Shown here: piece by piece, positions 18,573-27,834 of the stretch
Layout of the letters: every line of letters starts with the position of its first letter
Position numbering within the stretch: the first letter of the stretch is position 1
Assembly: GCA_016713125.1 (NCBI GenBank)
Contig: JADJPT010000014.1
Span: 1-64,000, forward strand
Direction of reading: 5' to 3'
Length of the DNA stretch: 64,000 nt
Origin: Betaproteobacteria bacterium
GTDB taxonomy: Bacteria > Pseudomonadota > Gammaproteobacteria > Burkholderiales > SG8-39
Notes under the pieces: generated by a model
The model's database searches: none
The model's input: only the letters and a program-made list of their open reading frames with translations
What the model was told of the DNA's origin: nothing
Translations under genes and position numbers: made by a program

Positions 18573-19759
18573 CTAGATCGGCCGCCCGTCGGCACGCGCG
18601 CGCAGCAGGATCGGTGCAAAGCGCCATACGAACAGCACGAAGGCCAGCGCCCACAGCGCGCCGGAAACGGCGACCGCAGGCAGGTAGGCCGCCGGCCACA
18701 GCAGTGGCGTTGCCACACGCGCCAGCGCCGCCAGGTTGAGCAGCACGTAGCCGGCGGTTTCCGCCGCCCCGGGCGTCAGCGGCAGCCCGCTGTGGCCGCG
18801 CGCGGTGCGCGTCATCATGCCCAGCGTCATGCCGCCGACCGCACCCACGGTCAGCGCATGCGTGGCGGCGCTGGCCGGCACCAGGTCCAGCGCCGCGCCG
18901 GCACGCAGCGCGAGGTAGACGACGATCCAGGCGTAGGCCGCGTGCAGCACCCACACCAGCGGGTGGCGCAGCGTGCGCCAGGGCTTCCAGAGGGCCAGCC
19001 GCGCCGCCTGCGCCAGCGCCGCCAGCGCACAGACCGCCGCCAGCGCCGGCGCGGGCGCACCGCCGGCGTCCACCACCAGCATGGCCAGCACGCTGCCCGG
19101 CGCGACGCGTTCCAGCCAGGGGCGCGCCGCGCCCCGCAGCCCGGCACGCCGTTGTTGGTGAACATGGGGATCACGCGCCCGCCCATCACCACCATCACGA
19201 ACAGGATCAGGTCCAGGCCCAGCTGCAGGCCGAACTGCAGCGGCAGGTCGAGCACGCCGGCCATCGTCAGGTGAAAGACCAGGTTGGCCGCACCCATGCC
19301 CAGCAGCAGCACGACGAAAAAGTAGTTGCGTCGGTTGCGTGCGACGACCAGCGGCACGGCCAGTCCCAGCGCGGCGGCCAGCGCGAAGGCCGTATCGGCC
19401 GCCGCGGCCAGCAGCGGCCAGGGCGTGAGCACCAGCAGGCGACCGGCCAGCCAAAGGGCCGCGATGGCGGCCAGACGCCAGCCCGCGGGCGTGGGCTGCC
19501 CGCTCCAGTTACGTCCGGCGGTGAACAGGAAGCCGACGATCACGGCGAAGGCGAAGCCGAAGATCATCTCGTGCGCATGCCACAGCGGCGAGCGCAGGAA
19601 TGCGTGACCCAGCACGCCGGCGAACTCGGCCACCCACAGCGGCACGGAGATCGCCGCCAGTGCACCGGCCAGCAGGTAGAACGGGCGGAAGCCCAGGTCC
19701 CAGAGCGCCATGCGGCGCGCTGCCGGGGTCTCGGGCTCGAGAATCGTCAGGCCAGCCAT
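18573..19759 (-). CDS. nnrS: NnrS family heme-copper membrane protein, frame broken once
   Basis: Polytopic membrane protein (about 12 segments) that protects against nitric oxide stress in denitrifiers. Family blocks are LWDLGFRPFYLLAGALAAIS, SPLWHAHEMIFGFAFAVIVG, GRVIPMFTNNGVPG and ATHALTVGAVGGMTLGMMTR with conserved His. The frame breaks near 19141: GVPG is in one frame, LRGAARPWLERVAPGSVLAM in the next. One added base restores 395 residues. Its start overlaps the carbonic anhydrase stop (TAATG). Its place after the nar genes fits a role in NO detoxification during nitrate respiration. Confidence 0.89.
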
Positions 19760-20418
19760 TATTGGAGCATGGCGACGTCGGCGAGCGGCCCGCCGTCCCC
19801 GTCGTCGCCGGTACCGGGCGTCACGAAAGCGCCCTTCTCCACGTCCAGTATCTGCACCACGCCCTCCTCGATCACGTAATACCAGCCGTGCAGGAACAGT
19901 CCTCCATCCTCGACGCGGCGCGCCACCATCGGGTAGTCCATCAGGCGCTCGAGCTGCAGGATCACCGAACGCTGCTCGGTGCGGCGCAGCGCCTCCTGGG
20001 ATTCGGTCACCGGCAGCGCCGCATCGCGCGCCAGTTCCAGCCATACGCGCATGTGATGCGCCTCGGGATGCACTTCGTTGTAGAGCGCGCGGACCGCACC
20101 GCAGTGTGAATGGCCGCACACCACGATGTCGTGCACGCCCAGATTCAGGACCGCGAATTCGATCGCGGCCGCGGTGCCGTGGTAGCCCTGCGACGCGTCG
20201 AACGGCGGAACCAGGTTGCCGACGTTTCGCACCACGAACAGCTCGCCCGGACCGCTGTCGGTCAAAAGGTAGGGAACGATGCGCGAATCCGAGCAGCCGA
20301 TGAACAGCGTGGTCGGATGCTGGCCGCCTTCGACCAGCGCCTTGAAGCGGCTGCGATAGCGCGGGAAGAAGCGCGTCTGGAAGCGTCGCAGCCTGCGCGT
20401 GATCTCCTCGTCGACCAT
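19759..20418 (-). CDS. Beta-class carbonic anhydrase
   Basis: Zinc enzyme interconverting CO2 and bicarbonate. Zn ligands and dyad are visible in GCSDSRIVPYLL (Cys, Asp-Arg) and CGHSHCGAVRAL (His, Cys). 219 residues from the ATG of MVDEEITRRLRRFQ; an upstream ATG at 20457 overlaps the PPIase gene and is less likely. It is coupled to nnrS (TAATG). It may supply bicarbonate under low CO2, or belong to the nitrate unit by location only. Confidence 0.93.
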   Translation of the reverse strand: MVDEEITRRLRRFQTRFFPRYRSRFKALVEGGQHPTTLFIGCSDSRIVPYLLTDSGPGELFVVRNVGNLVPPFDASQGYHGTAAAIEFAVLNLGVHDIVVCGHSHCGAVRALYNEVHPEAHHMRVWLELARDAALPVTESQEALRRTEQRSVILQLERLMDYPMVARRVEDGGLFLHGWYYVIEEGVVQILDVEKGAFVTPGTGDDGDGGPLADVAMLQ

Positions 20419-20434
20419 CGGACTCAGGCCGTGT

Positions 20435-21100
20435 TCACTGCACGAGGGGAGCGCCACCCAGCACCTGCAGGTACTGGGCCAGCGCGCGCTCCAGCGCCTT
20501 GCGCTGCAAGCGGGCTGCCACCTGTGCGCGCACGGTCTCGAAGGGCAGTTGGCGACCCGCCTCGCGGCGGTCGACCGCGATGATGTGAAAGCCGTAGCGC
20601 GTCGCCACCAGGCGAGGCAGCAGACCGGTGGAAGCGCCCTCGAACAGGGCGCGCTCGAACTCCGGCACCGTGTCGCCGCGCCCCAGCTGGCCCAGATTGC
20701 CGCCTTGCGCGCCCGAGGGGCAGTTCGAGCATTCGGCGGCCAGCGCCGCGAAGCGCGCCGGATCGAGCTGCAGTTCGGACAGCGTGAGTTCGGCCTTGCG
20801 GCGGATCAGGTCCAGCGGCGCGCCCGGCGTCACGGCGAACAGGATGTGGCGGGCAAACGCCAGCTCTCCGCTGGCGTAGCGGGCGGCATGCCGTTCGTAA
20901 TGGCGGCGGCACTCCTCTTCGCTCGCCTCGGGAACGACGACCTCCCGCTCGAGCAGCGCCTCGATGGCCGCCGCCTCGCCCGACTCGCCCTCGCCTGCGG
21001 CGATGCCCAGTGCGGCCGCCCTGGCCAGCAGCAGCGCGCGAAGCCCGGCTTCGGTTCCGGCGATTTCCGCCCCCGTGCTTTCCTTGTCCGGCGTATGCAT
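20435..21100 (-). CDS. NifM-like parvulin peptidyl-prolyl isomerase
   Basis: 221 residues. The C-terminal half is a rotamase (parvulin) domain: FARHILFAVTPGAPLDLIRR, GGNLGQLGRGDTVPEFERAL and TRYGFHIIAVDRRE. The N-terminal half is helical, as in NifM and SurA-type proteins, with no signal peptide, so it acts in the cytoplasm. It begins 4 bases after narI. A PPIase at the end of narGHJI is common in betaproteobacteria and suggests help in folding the nitrate reductase. Confidence 0.88.
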   Translation of the reverse strand: MHTPDKESTGAEIAGTEAGLRALLLARAAALGIAAGEGESGEAAAIEALLEREVVVPEASEEECRRHYERHAARYASGELAFARHILFAVTPGAPLDLIRRKAELTLSELQLDPARFAALAAECSNCPSGAQGGNLGQLGRGDTVPEFERALFEGASTGLLPRLVATRYGFHIIAVDRREAGRQLPFETVRAQVAARLQRKALERALAQYLQVLGGAPLVQ

Positions 21101-21104
21101 GGTC

Positions 21105-21800
21105 TCAGCCCCTCTGACGCACGATCTGGTAGGCGCGCACGACGTAGGCGAGTGCACCGAAGCCGCTCCACACATGCACGAGTCGGCTGAACGGGAACAC
21201 CAGGAAGATCGTCATGCCCAGCACCAGATGCAGCTTGAACACCAGCGCCACGCCCTGCACGAAATCGGCCGCACCGCCGCGCAAGGTGACGATGTGCTGG
21301 GCCCAGCTCATCAGCTTGATCATCTCCGCGCCATCCATGTGCTGCAGGGACACGAAGATGCTCGCCAGGCCCAGCAGCAGCTGGGCAAGCAGCAGGAACA
21401 GCACCAGCAGGTCCGCCGGCCGCGTATTGACGCGTATGCGCGGTTCGGAAAGCCTGCGGTGGATCAGCAGCAGCAGCCCGGCCAGGCAGGCCAGCCCGGC
21501 CGCACCGCCCGCCACCACCGCCAGGCCCTGCTTGGCCTGCGCACTGACGCCCAGCGCATGCCAGACCGCCAGCGGCGTCAGCAGGCCGAACAGGTGACCA
21601 AAGAAGATTCCCAGGATGCCCAGGTGGAACAGGTTGGAGCCCCAGCGCAACTGGCCGCGGCGCAGCAACTGGCTGGAGTCGCTTTTCCAGGTGTACTGCT
21701 CGCGGTCGAAGCGGATCAGGCTGCCGAGCAGGAACACCGTCAGGCAGATGTAGGGATACAGGCCGAACAGGAACTCGTGGGCGTATTGGCCGGAACTCAT
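21105..21800 (-). CDS. narI: Respiratory nitrate reductase gamma subunit
   Basis: Membrane cytochrome b subunit that takes electrons from quinol and anchors NarGH. About five membrane segments; conserved His for two hemes occur in LRWGSNLFHLGILGIFFGHL and FKLHLVLGMTIFLVFPFSRL. 231 residues. It lies 13 bases after narJ. Confidence 0.95.
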   Translation of the reverse strand: MSSGQYAHEFLFGLYPYICLTVFLLGSLIRFDREQYTWKSDSSQLLRRGQLRWGSNLFHLGILGIFFGHLFGLLTPLAVWHALGVSAQAKQGLAVVAGGAAGLACLAGLLLLIHRRLSEPRIRVNTRPADLLVLFLLLAQLLLGLASIFVSLQHMDGAEMIKLMSWAQHIVTLRGGAADFVQGVALVFKLHLVLGMTIFLVFPFSRLVHVWSGFGALAYVVRAYQIVRQRG

Positions 21801-21813
21801 GGTGTCGCTCCTC

Positions 21814-22494
21814 TCACTGGGTTCTGGGCATGAAATGAACCGGCTGGGCACCGGCACCCGCCGCGGCGCCGGCCGCCGCACCGCACTCGCGCGCGGCACC
21901 CGGCCCGAACACCACCTCGGCGTCCATCCATTCCTCGTCCAGGCTGCGCTCGGGCACCGGCGCGACGCGCTTTCCGGCGGCGAATCCGGCCTCGCCGGCC
22001 ATTGTCAGCAAGGCTGCGAACACCGCGGCGTAGCGGCTGTCGCGGTCACGCAGCGCCTCGCCGAGCGCGCGCAGGATATGCGCGCAATCGCACAGCATCT
22101 CCCTCACCTCGGCGGCCGGGCGCGTGGACAGGAACTCGAGAAGCATGGGCAGGTAGTCGGGCAGTTCGCTGCTCGCCACCATGAAGCCCGCCCGCTCGTA
22201 GGTCTGCTTGAGATCGACCATCGCCGGACCGCGCTCGCGCGAGTCCCCGTGCACGTGCTCGAACAGGTTCAGCGAGGTATGGCGGCCGCGGTCGAACAGC
22301 TCGACATAACGCTCCTCGATCTCCAGCGGCTCGCCGGCCAGCAGTTCGTCGACCAGCGCATGCAGGGCCAGCTTGTCGCTGCGCCGCAGCGCGCGCTCGC
22401 CCTCCAGCACGCCGGCGATCTCCGGCAGTGCCGCGCGCAGCTCGCCGGTCGGGTATGTGAGCAGTGCGCCCAACGCCTTCAGGGTGATGTTCAT
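21814..22494 (-). CDS. narJ: Nitrate reductase assembly chaperone
   Basis: Cytoplasmic chaperone for molybdenum cofactor insertion into NarG. Features are the TorD/NarJ-type helical protein blocks ALGALLTYPTGELRAALPEI and LNLFEHVHGDSRERGPAMVD, the latter highly typical of NarJ. The start is either the ATG at 22494 (preceded by AGGA) or the ATG at 22506 overlapping the narH stop (ATGA). Confidence 0.94.
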   Translation of the reverse strand: MNITLKALGALLTYPTGELRAALPEIAGVLEGERALRRSDKLALHALVDELLAGEPLEIEERYVELFDRGRHTSLNLFEHVHGDSRERGPAMVDLKQTYERAGFMVASSELPDYLPMLLEFLSTRPAAEVREMLCDCAHILRALGEALRDRDSRYAAVFAALLTMAGEAGFAAGKRVAPVPERSLDEEWMDAEVVFGPGAARECGAAAGAAAGAGAQPVHFMPRTQ

Positions 22495-22502
22495 CTCGTT
22501 CC

Positions 22503-24024
22503 TCATGCCTGCGCCTTGATGGGGATGGTCTTGCGTCCGCCGCCGAACAGGCTGGGCTTGCTCTCGCCGTCGGAACAGCCGTTGCCGAAGGAGAAGCCGC
22601 ACCCGCCGCGCAGGTCGTAGGCGTCCTCCGCGTACTCCCGGTGCGTGGTCGGGATCACGAAGCGATCCTCGTAGTTGGCGATCGCCATGTAGCGGTACAT
22701 CTCCTCGACTTCGGCCGCCGTCAGGCCGGCCTGGGCGAGCACCTCGGCGTTCTCGCGCTTTTCCACGTGGCGATCGCGCATGTAGGCGCGCATGGCCAGC
22801 ATGCGCTCCAGCGCGCGCGCCACCGGCGCCTCGTCGCCTGCGGTGAGCAGATTGGCCAGGTACTTCAGCGGAATGCGCAGGCTGCGCACGTCGGGCAGTT
22901 CGCCGAAGTTGCCGATCTGGCCGGCGTTGGCCGCGGCATTGATCGGCGAAAGCGGCGGCACGTACCAGACCATGGGCAGCGTCCGGTACTCCGGGTGCAG
23001 CGGCAATGCCACCTTCCAGTCCATGACCATCTTGTAGACCGGCGAAGCCCTGGCGGCGGTCAGCCAGGCTTCGGGCACGCCGTCGCGGCGCGCGGCCTCG
23101 ATGACCGTCGGGTCGCGCGGATCGAGGAACAGGTCGAGCTGCGCCTGATAGAGGTCCTTGTCGTCGGCAACCGAGGCGGCCGCTTCGATCGCGTCGGCGT
23201 CGTAGAGCAGCACGCCGAGGTAGCGGATGCGGCCGACGCAGGTCTCCGAGCACACCGTGGGCTGGCCGGCCTCGATGCGCGGATAGCAGAAGATGCACTT
23301 CTCGGCCTTGCCGCTCTGCCAGTTGTAGTAGATCTTCTTGTACGGGCAGCCCGAGACGCACATGCGCCAGCCGCGGCACTTGTCCTGGTCGATCAGCACG
23401 ATGCCGTCCTCTTCGCGCTTGTAGATCGATCCCGACGGGCAGCTGGCCACGCAGGTCGGATTCAGGCAGTGCTCGCAAAGGCGCGGCAGGTACATCATGA
23501 AAGTGTTCTCGAACTGGCCGTAGATCTCCTTCTGGATGTCCTCGAAGTTGGCGTCCTTGGAGCGCTTGGCGAACTCGCCGCCCAGGATCTCCTCCCAGTT
23601 CGGACCCCACTCGATCTTCTCCATGCGCTCGCCGGTGATCAGCGAGCGCGGCCGCGCCACCGGCGTGGCCTTCATCTCCGGCGCCGTATGCAGGTGCTCG
23701 TAGTCGAAGGTGAACGGTTCGTAGTAGTCGTCGATCTGCGGCATGTTCGGATTGGCGAAGATCTTCATCAGGATCGACCACCGGCCGCCCTGCCGGGGTT
23801 CGATCCTGCCGTTGCCCTTTGCGCACCCAGCCGCCGTTCCACTTGTCCTGGTTTTCCCATTCCTCGGGGTAGCCGATGCCGGGCTTGGTTTCAACGTTGT
23901 TGAACCACGCATATTCCATGCCCTGCCGCGACGTCCAGACGTTTTTGCAAGTGACGGAACAGGTGTGACAGCCAATGCACTTGTCCAGGTTAAGGACCAT
24001 GCCGATTTGAGCGCGAACTTTCAT
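22503..24024 (-). CDS. narH: Respiratory nitrate reductase beta subunit, frame broken once
   Basis: Iron-sulfur subunit passing electrons from NarI to NarG. Cys clusters are CIGCHTCSVTCKNVW, CEHCLNPTCVASCPSG, CRGWRMCVSGCPYKK (Trp in the 3Fe-4S position) and CIFCYPRIEAGQPTVCSETC. The frame breaks at 23818-23820, where an AAA run (minus strand) gives VRKGQRQ; removing one A gives VRKGNGRIEPRQ and 506 residues. This is an insertion, unlike most breaks here. It begins 2 bases after narG. Confidence 0.94.
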
Positions 24025-24026
24025 GG

Positions 24027-27000
24027 CTACAGCCCCCCCTGCGCGGCGGTCACCAGCTGTTCGGGTCCGTCCAGCCAGTCGACCTTGTTCATCTTGCGCA
24101 CCACCACGAACTCGTCGCGGTTGGTGCCTATGGTGCCGTAGTAGTTGAAGCCGTAACTCTGCTGCGCGTAACCGCCGATCATGTGCGTCGGCTTGGTCAC
24201 GATGCGCGTGACCGAGTTGTGTATGCCGCCGCGTCCGCCGGTGATCTCGGAGCCGGGCACGTTCACGATCTTCTCCTGGGCGTGGTACATCATGCACATG
24301 CCCTCCTTGACGCGCTGCGAGACCACGGCACGCGCGGTGATCGCGCCGTTCACGTTGTAGAGTTCGATCCAGTCGTTGTCGACGATGCCGACCTTCTGCG
24401 CATCGGTCTCCGACAGCCACACGATGGGTCCGCCGCGCGACAGCGTGAGCATCAGCAGGTTGTCGGTGTAGGTCGAGTGGATGCCCCACTTCTGGTGCGG
24501 GGTGATGAAGTTCAACACCACCTCGGCGTTGCCGTTGGGCTTGCCGCCCTGCACCGGATGGATGGTCTTCAGGTCCACCGGCGGCTTGTAGACGCACATG
24601 TTCTCGCCGAATCCCAGCATCCACTTGTGATCCTGGTAGAACTGCTGGCGCCCGGTGATGGTGCGCCAAGGGATAAGCTCATGCACGTTGGTCCAGCCGG
24701 CGTTGTAGCTGACGCTCTCGGATTCGATGCCGCTCCAGGTCGGACTGGAGATAATCTTGCGCGGCTGCGCCTGTATGTCGCGGAAACGGATTTTCTCTTC
24801 TTCCTTGGGCAGCGCGAGGTGCTTGTGCTCGCGCCCGGTGATCTTCGACAGCGCCTCCCAGGCCTTGACCGCCACCTCGCCGTTGGTTTCCGGCGCCAGC
24901 ATCAGCACCACTTCCGCGGCATCGATGTCGGACTCGATCCTCGGCATGCCCCTGGTGATGCCCTCTTCGATGACCGGGTGGTTCAATTCCCGCAGCTTCT
25001 CCACTTCGTGCTCGGTGTTCCAGGCGATGCCCTTGCCGCCGTTGCCGACCTTGCTCATCAGCGGTCCGAGCGCGGTGAACTTCTTGTAGGTATTGGGGTA
25101 GTCGCGCTCGATCACCGTGATCTGCGGCGCGGTCTTGCCCGGCACCAGCTCGCACTCCCCGCGCTTCCAGTCGTGCGCCTCGAAGGGCTGCGCCAGTTCG
25201 CTCGGCGTATCGTGCATGGTCGGCGTGAGCACCAGTTCCTTCTCCACGCCCAGGTGGCCCACGCAGACTTCGGAGAACTTCCTGGCGATGCCCTTGTAGA
25301 TCTCCCAGTCGCTCTTGGACTCCCACACCGGATCCACGGCAGCCGACAGCGGGTGGATGAACGGATGCATGTCGGAGGTATTCAGGTCGTTCTTCTCGTA
25401 CCAGGTCGCCGTGGGCAGCACGATGTCCGAGTACAGGCAGGTGGTGGACATGCGGAAGTCCAGCGTCACCAGCAGATCCAGCTTGCCCTCGGGCGCCTGC
25501 TCGTGCCAGACCACCTCCTCGGGCTTGGCACCGCCGAAGTCGCCCAGGTCCTTGCCCTGCACCCCGTGACGCGTGCCCAGCAGGTGCTTGAGGAAGTACT
25601 CGTGGCCCTTGCCCGAGCTGCCCAGCAGATTGGAGCGCCAGACGAACATGTTGCGCGGGAAATTGGACGGATGGTCCGGATCCTCGCAGGACATCTTCAG
25701 CGAACCGGACTTCAGCCCGAGCACGGCATACGCTTTTGGATCCATGCCCACCAGAGCCGCTTCCTTGCACACCCGCAGCGGGTTGGTCTGCAACTGCGGC
25801 GCGCTGGGCAGCCAGCCCATGCGTTCGGCACGCACGTTGTAGTCGATCAGGCTGCCTGGAAACGCCTTCGGATCGGCCAGCGGCGAGAGGATCTCCCTGA
25901 CCGAAAGCTTCTCGTAGCGCCACTGGTCGGTGTGCGCGTAGAAGAAAGAGGTCGAGTTCATCTGGCGCGGCGGACGGTGCCAGTCGAGCGCGAAGGCCAG
26001 CGCGGTCCAGCCGGTCTGCGGCCTCAGCTTCTCCTGACCGACATAGTGCGCCCAGCCGCCGCCCGACTTGCCCACGCAGCCGCACATGATCAGCATGTTG
26101 ATGATGCCGCGGTAGTTCATGTCGCTGTGGTACCAGTGGTTCATCGCCGCGCCGATGATCACCATCGACTTGCCCTGGGTCTTGTCGGCGTTGTCGGCGA
26201 ACTGTCGCGCAACCGCGATCACGTCGGCGGCCTTCACGCCGGTGATCTTCTCCTGCCATTTCGGCGTGTACGGCACGTCGTCGTCGTAGGAGGCTGCAAC
26301 GCCGCCGCCGCCCAGCCCGCGATCCACGCCGTAGTTGGCGGCCGTCAGGTCGAAGACGGTCGCCACCAGGGTCTCGCCCGCGGCCAGCTGCAGCCTGCGG
26401 ACCGGGACGTTGCGCAGCAGGATGTCCGCGCCCTGGTCGTTGTTGGCGAACTGCTCGTTGACGATGCCGCCGAAGTACGGGAACGCCACCGGCACGACCG
26501 CGTCGCGCCTCTCGATCAGCGACAGCGAGAGCTTCACCTCGGCGCCTGAGGCCGCGTCGCGCTGCTCCAGGTTCCATTTGCCGTCGCTCTGCCCCCAGCG
26601 AAAGCCTATCGAGCCATTCGGCGCGACCACGTCGCCGGTGGCCTCGTCCACGCCCACCGTCTTCCATTCGGGGTTGTTCTGCTGCGCCAGCGCGCCGGAA
26701 AGGTCGCTGGCCCGCAGGAAGCGATCCGCGACCCAAGCCTCGCCGCGCTTCACCAGCTTCACCAACATGGGCATGTCGCTGTAGCGGCGCACGTAATCCG
26801 TGAAATAGGCCGACTGCCGCTCGAGATGGAACTCCTTGAAGATCACGTGGCCCATGGCCATGGCCAGGGCCGCATCCGTGCCCTGCTTGGGATGCATCCA
26901 GAGGTCGGCCAGCTTGGAGACCTCGGCGTAGTCCGGAGTCACCGCCACGGTCTTGGCGCCCTTGTAGCGCACCTCGGTGAAGAAATGCGCGTCCGGGGTG

Positions 27001-27779
27001 CGCGTCTGCGGAACGTTCGACCCCCAGGCGATGATGAAGGTGGAGTTGTACCAGTCGGCGGACTCGGGCACGTCGGTCTGCTCTCCCCAGGTCTGCGGGC
27101 TGGACGGCGGCAGGTCGCAATACCAGTCGTAGAAGCTCATGCACACGCCGCCGATCAGGGAGAGGTAGCGGCTGCCCGCCGCATACGAGACCATCGACAT
27201 TGCGGGGATCGGCGAAAAGCCGATCACGCGGTCCGGTCCGTGCTTGCCGATCGTGTAGACGTTGGCCGCGGCGATGATCTCGTCGACCTCGTCCCAGCTC
27301 GAGCGCACGAAGCCGCCCATGCCGCGCACGGCCTTGTAACTCCTGGCGCGCCCGGCGTCCTCGACGATCGACGCCCAGGCATCGACCGGCCCGAGGTTGC
27401 GGCGCGCCGCGCGCCACAGGCGGATCAGGCGTCCGCGCACCATCGGGTACTTGATGCGGTTGGCGCTGTACAGGTACCAGGAATACGAGGCGCCGCGCGA
27501 GCAGCCGCGCGGCTCGTGGTCGGGCAGATCGGGGCGCGTGCGCGGATAGTCGGTCTGCTGGGTCTCCCAGGTGACCACCCCGCCCTTCACGTAGATCTTC
27601 CAACTGCACGAGCCCGTGCAGTTGGCGCCGTGCGTGGAGCGCACGATCTTGTCGTGCGCCCAGCGGTCGCGGTAGGCCTGTTCCCAGCTGCGGTCTTCGC
27701 CGGTGGTGACGCCGTGGCCGCCGGCGAAACTGGTGCGATCCTGCTTGAGGAACATCAGGCGGTCCAGAAAGTGGCTCAT
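24027..27779 (-). CDS. narG: Respiratory nitrate reductase alpha subunit
   Basis: Molybdopterin catalytic subunit reducing nitrate to nitrite on the cytoplasmic side. 1250 residues, full length and unbroken. The N-terminal FS0 cluster motif is THGANCTGSCSWKIYVKGGV; substrate-entry and Mo-site blocks include YYDWYCDLPPSSPQTWGEQT with small variations. The C-terminus carries GGYAQQSYGFNYYGTIGTNR. It is the largest gene in the nar operon and follows narK2 by 55 bases. Confidence 0.97.
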   Translation of the reverse strand: MSHFLDRLMFLKQDRTSFAGGHGVTTGEDRSWEQAYRDRWAHDKIVRSTHGANCTGSCSWKIYVKGGVVTWETQQTDYPRTRPDLPDHEPRGCSRGASYSWYLYSANRIKYPMVRGRLIRLWRAARRNLGPVDAWASIVEDAGRARSYKAVRGMGGFVRSSWDEVDEIIAAANVYTIGKHGPDRVIGFSPIPAMSMVSYAAGSRYLSLIGGVCMSFYDWYCDLPPSSPQTWGEQTDVPESADWYNSTFIIAWGSNVPQTRTPDAHFFTEVRYKGAKTVAVTPDYAEVSKLADLWMHPKQGTDAALAMAMGHVIFKEFHLERQSAYFTDYVRRYSDMPMLVKLVKRGEAWVADRFLRASDLSGALAQQNNPEWKTVGVDEATGDVVAPNGSIGFRWGQSDGKWNLEQRDAASGAEVKLSLSLIERRDAVVPVAFPYFGGIVNEQFANNDQGADILLRNVPVRRLQLAAGETLVATVFDLTAANYGVDRGLGGGGVAASYDDDVPYTPKWQEKITGVKAADVIAVARQFADNADKTQGKSMVIIGAAMNHWYHSDMNYRGIINMLIMCGCVGKSGGGWAHYVGQEKLRPQTGWTALAFALDWHRPPRQMNSTSFFYAHTDQWRYEKLSVREILSPLADPKAFPGSLIDYNVRAERMGWLPSAPQLQTNPLRVCKEAALVGMDPKAYAVLGLKSGSLKMSCEDPDHPSNFPRNMFVWRSNLLGSSGKGHEYFLKHLLGTRHGVQGKDLGDFGGAKPEEVVWHEQAPEGKLDLLVTLDFRMSTTCLYSDIVLPTATWYEKNDLNTSDMHPFIHPLSAAVDPVWESKSDWEIYKGIARKFSEVCVGHLGVEKELVLTPTMHDTPSELAQPFEAHDWKRGECELVPGKTAPQITVIERDYPNTYKKFTALGPLMSKVGNGGKGIAWNTEHEVEKLRELNHPVIEEGITRGMPRIESDIDAAEVVLMLAPETNGEVAVKAWEALSKITGREHKHLALPKEEEKIRFRDIQAQPRKIISSPTWSGIESESVSYNAGWTNVHELIPWRTITGRQQFYQDHKWMLGFGENMCVYKPPVDLKTIHPVQGGKPNGNAEVVLNFITPHQKWGIHSTYTDNLLMLTLSRGGPIVWLSETDAQKVGIVDNDWIELYNVNGAITARAVVSQRVKEGMCMMYHAQEKIVNVPGSEITGGRGGIHNSVTRIVTKPTHMIGGYAQQSYGFNYYGTIGTNRDEFVVVRKMNKVDWLDGPEQLVTAAQGGL

Positions 27780-27834
27780 AAGCTGCTCCTTGGTTCTTTG
27801 AGTGTCCGTCGCGTCAGAGTCGGATTTCCCGGAT

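Noticed and set aside
24183..26549. 788-codon open frame on the plus strand opposite narG
   Set aside because: Arg/Gly/His/Leu-rich product typical of antisense reading in GC-rich genes; narG on the other strand is fully conserved.
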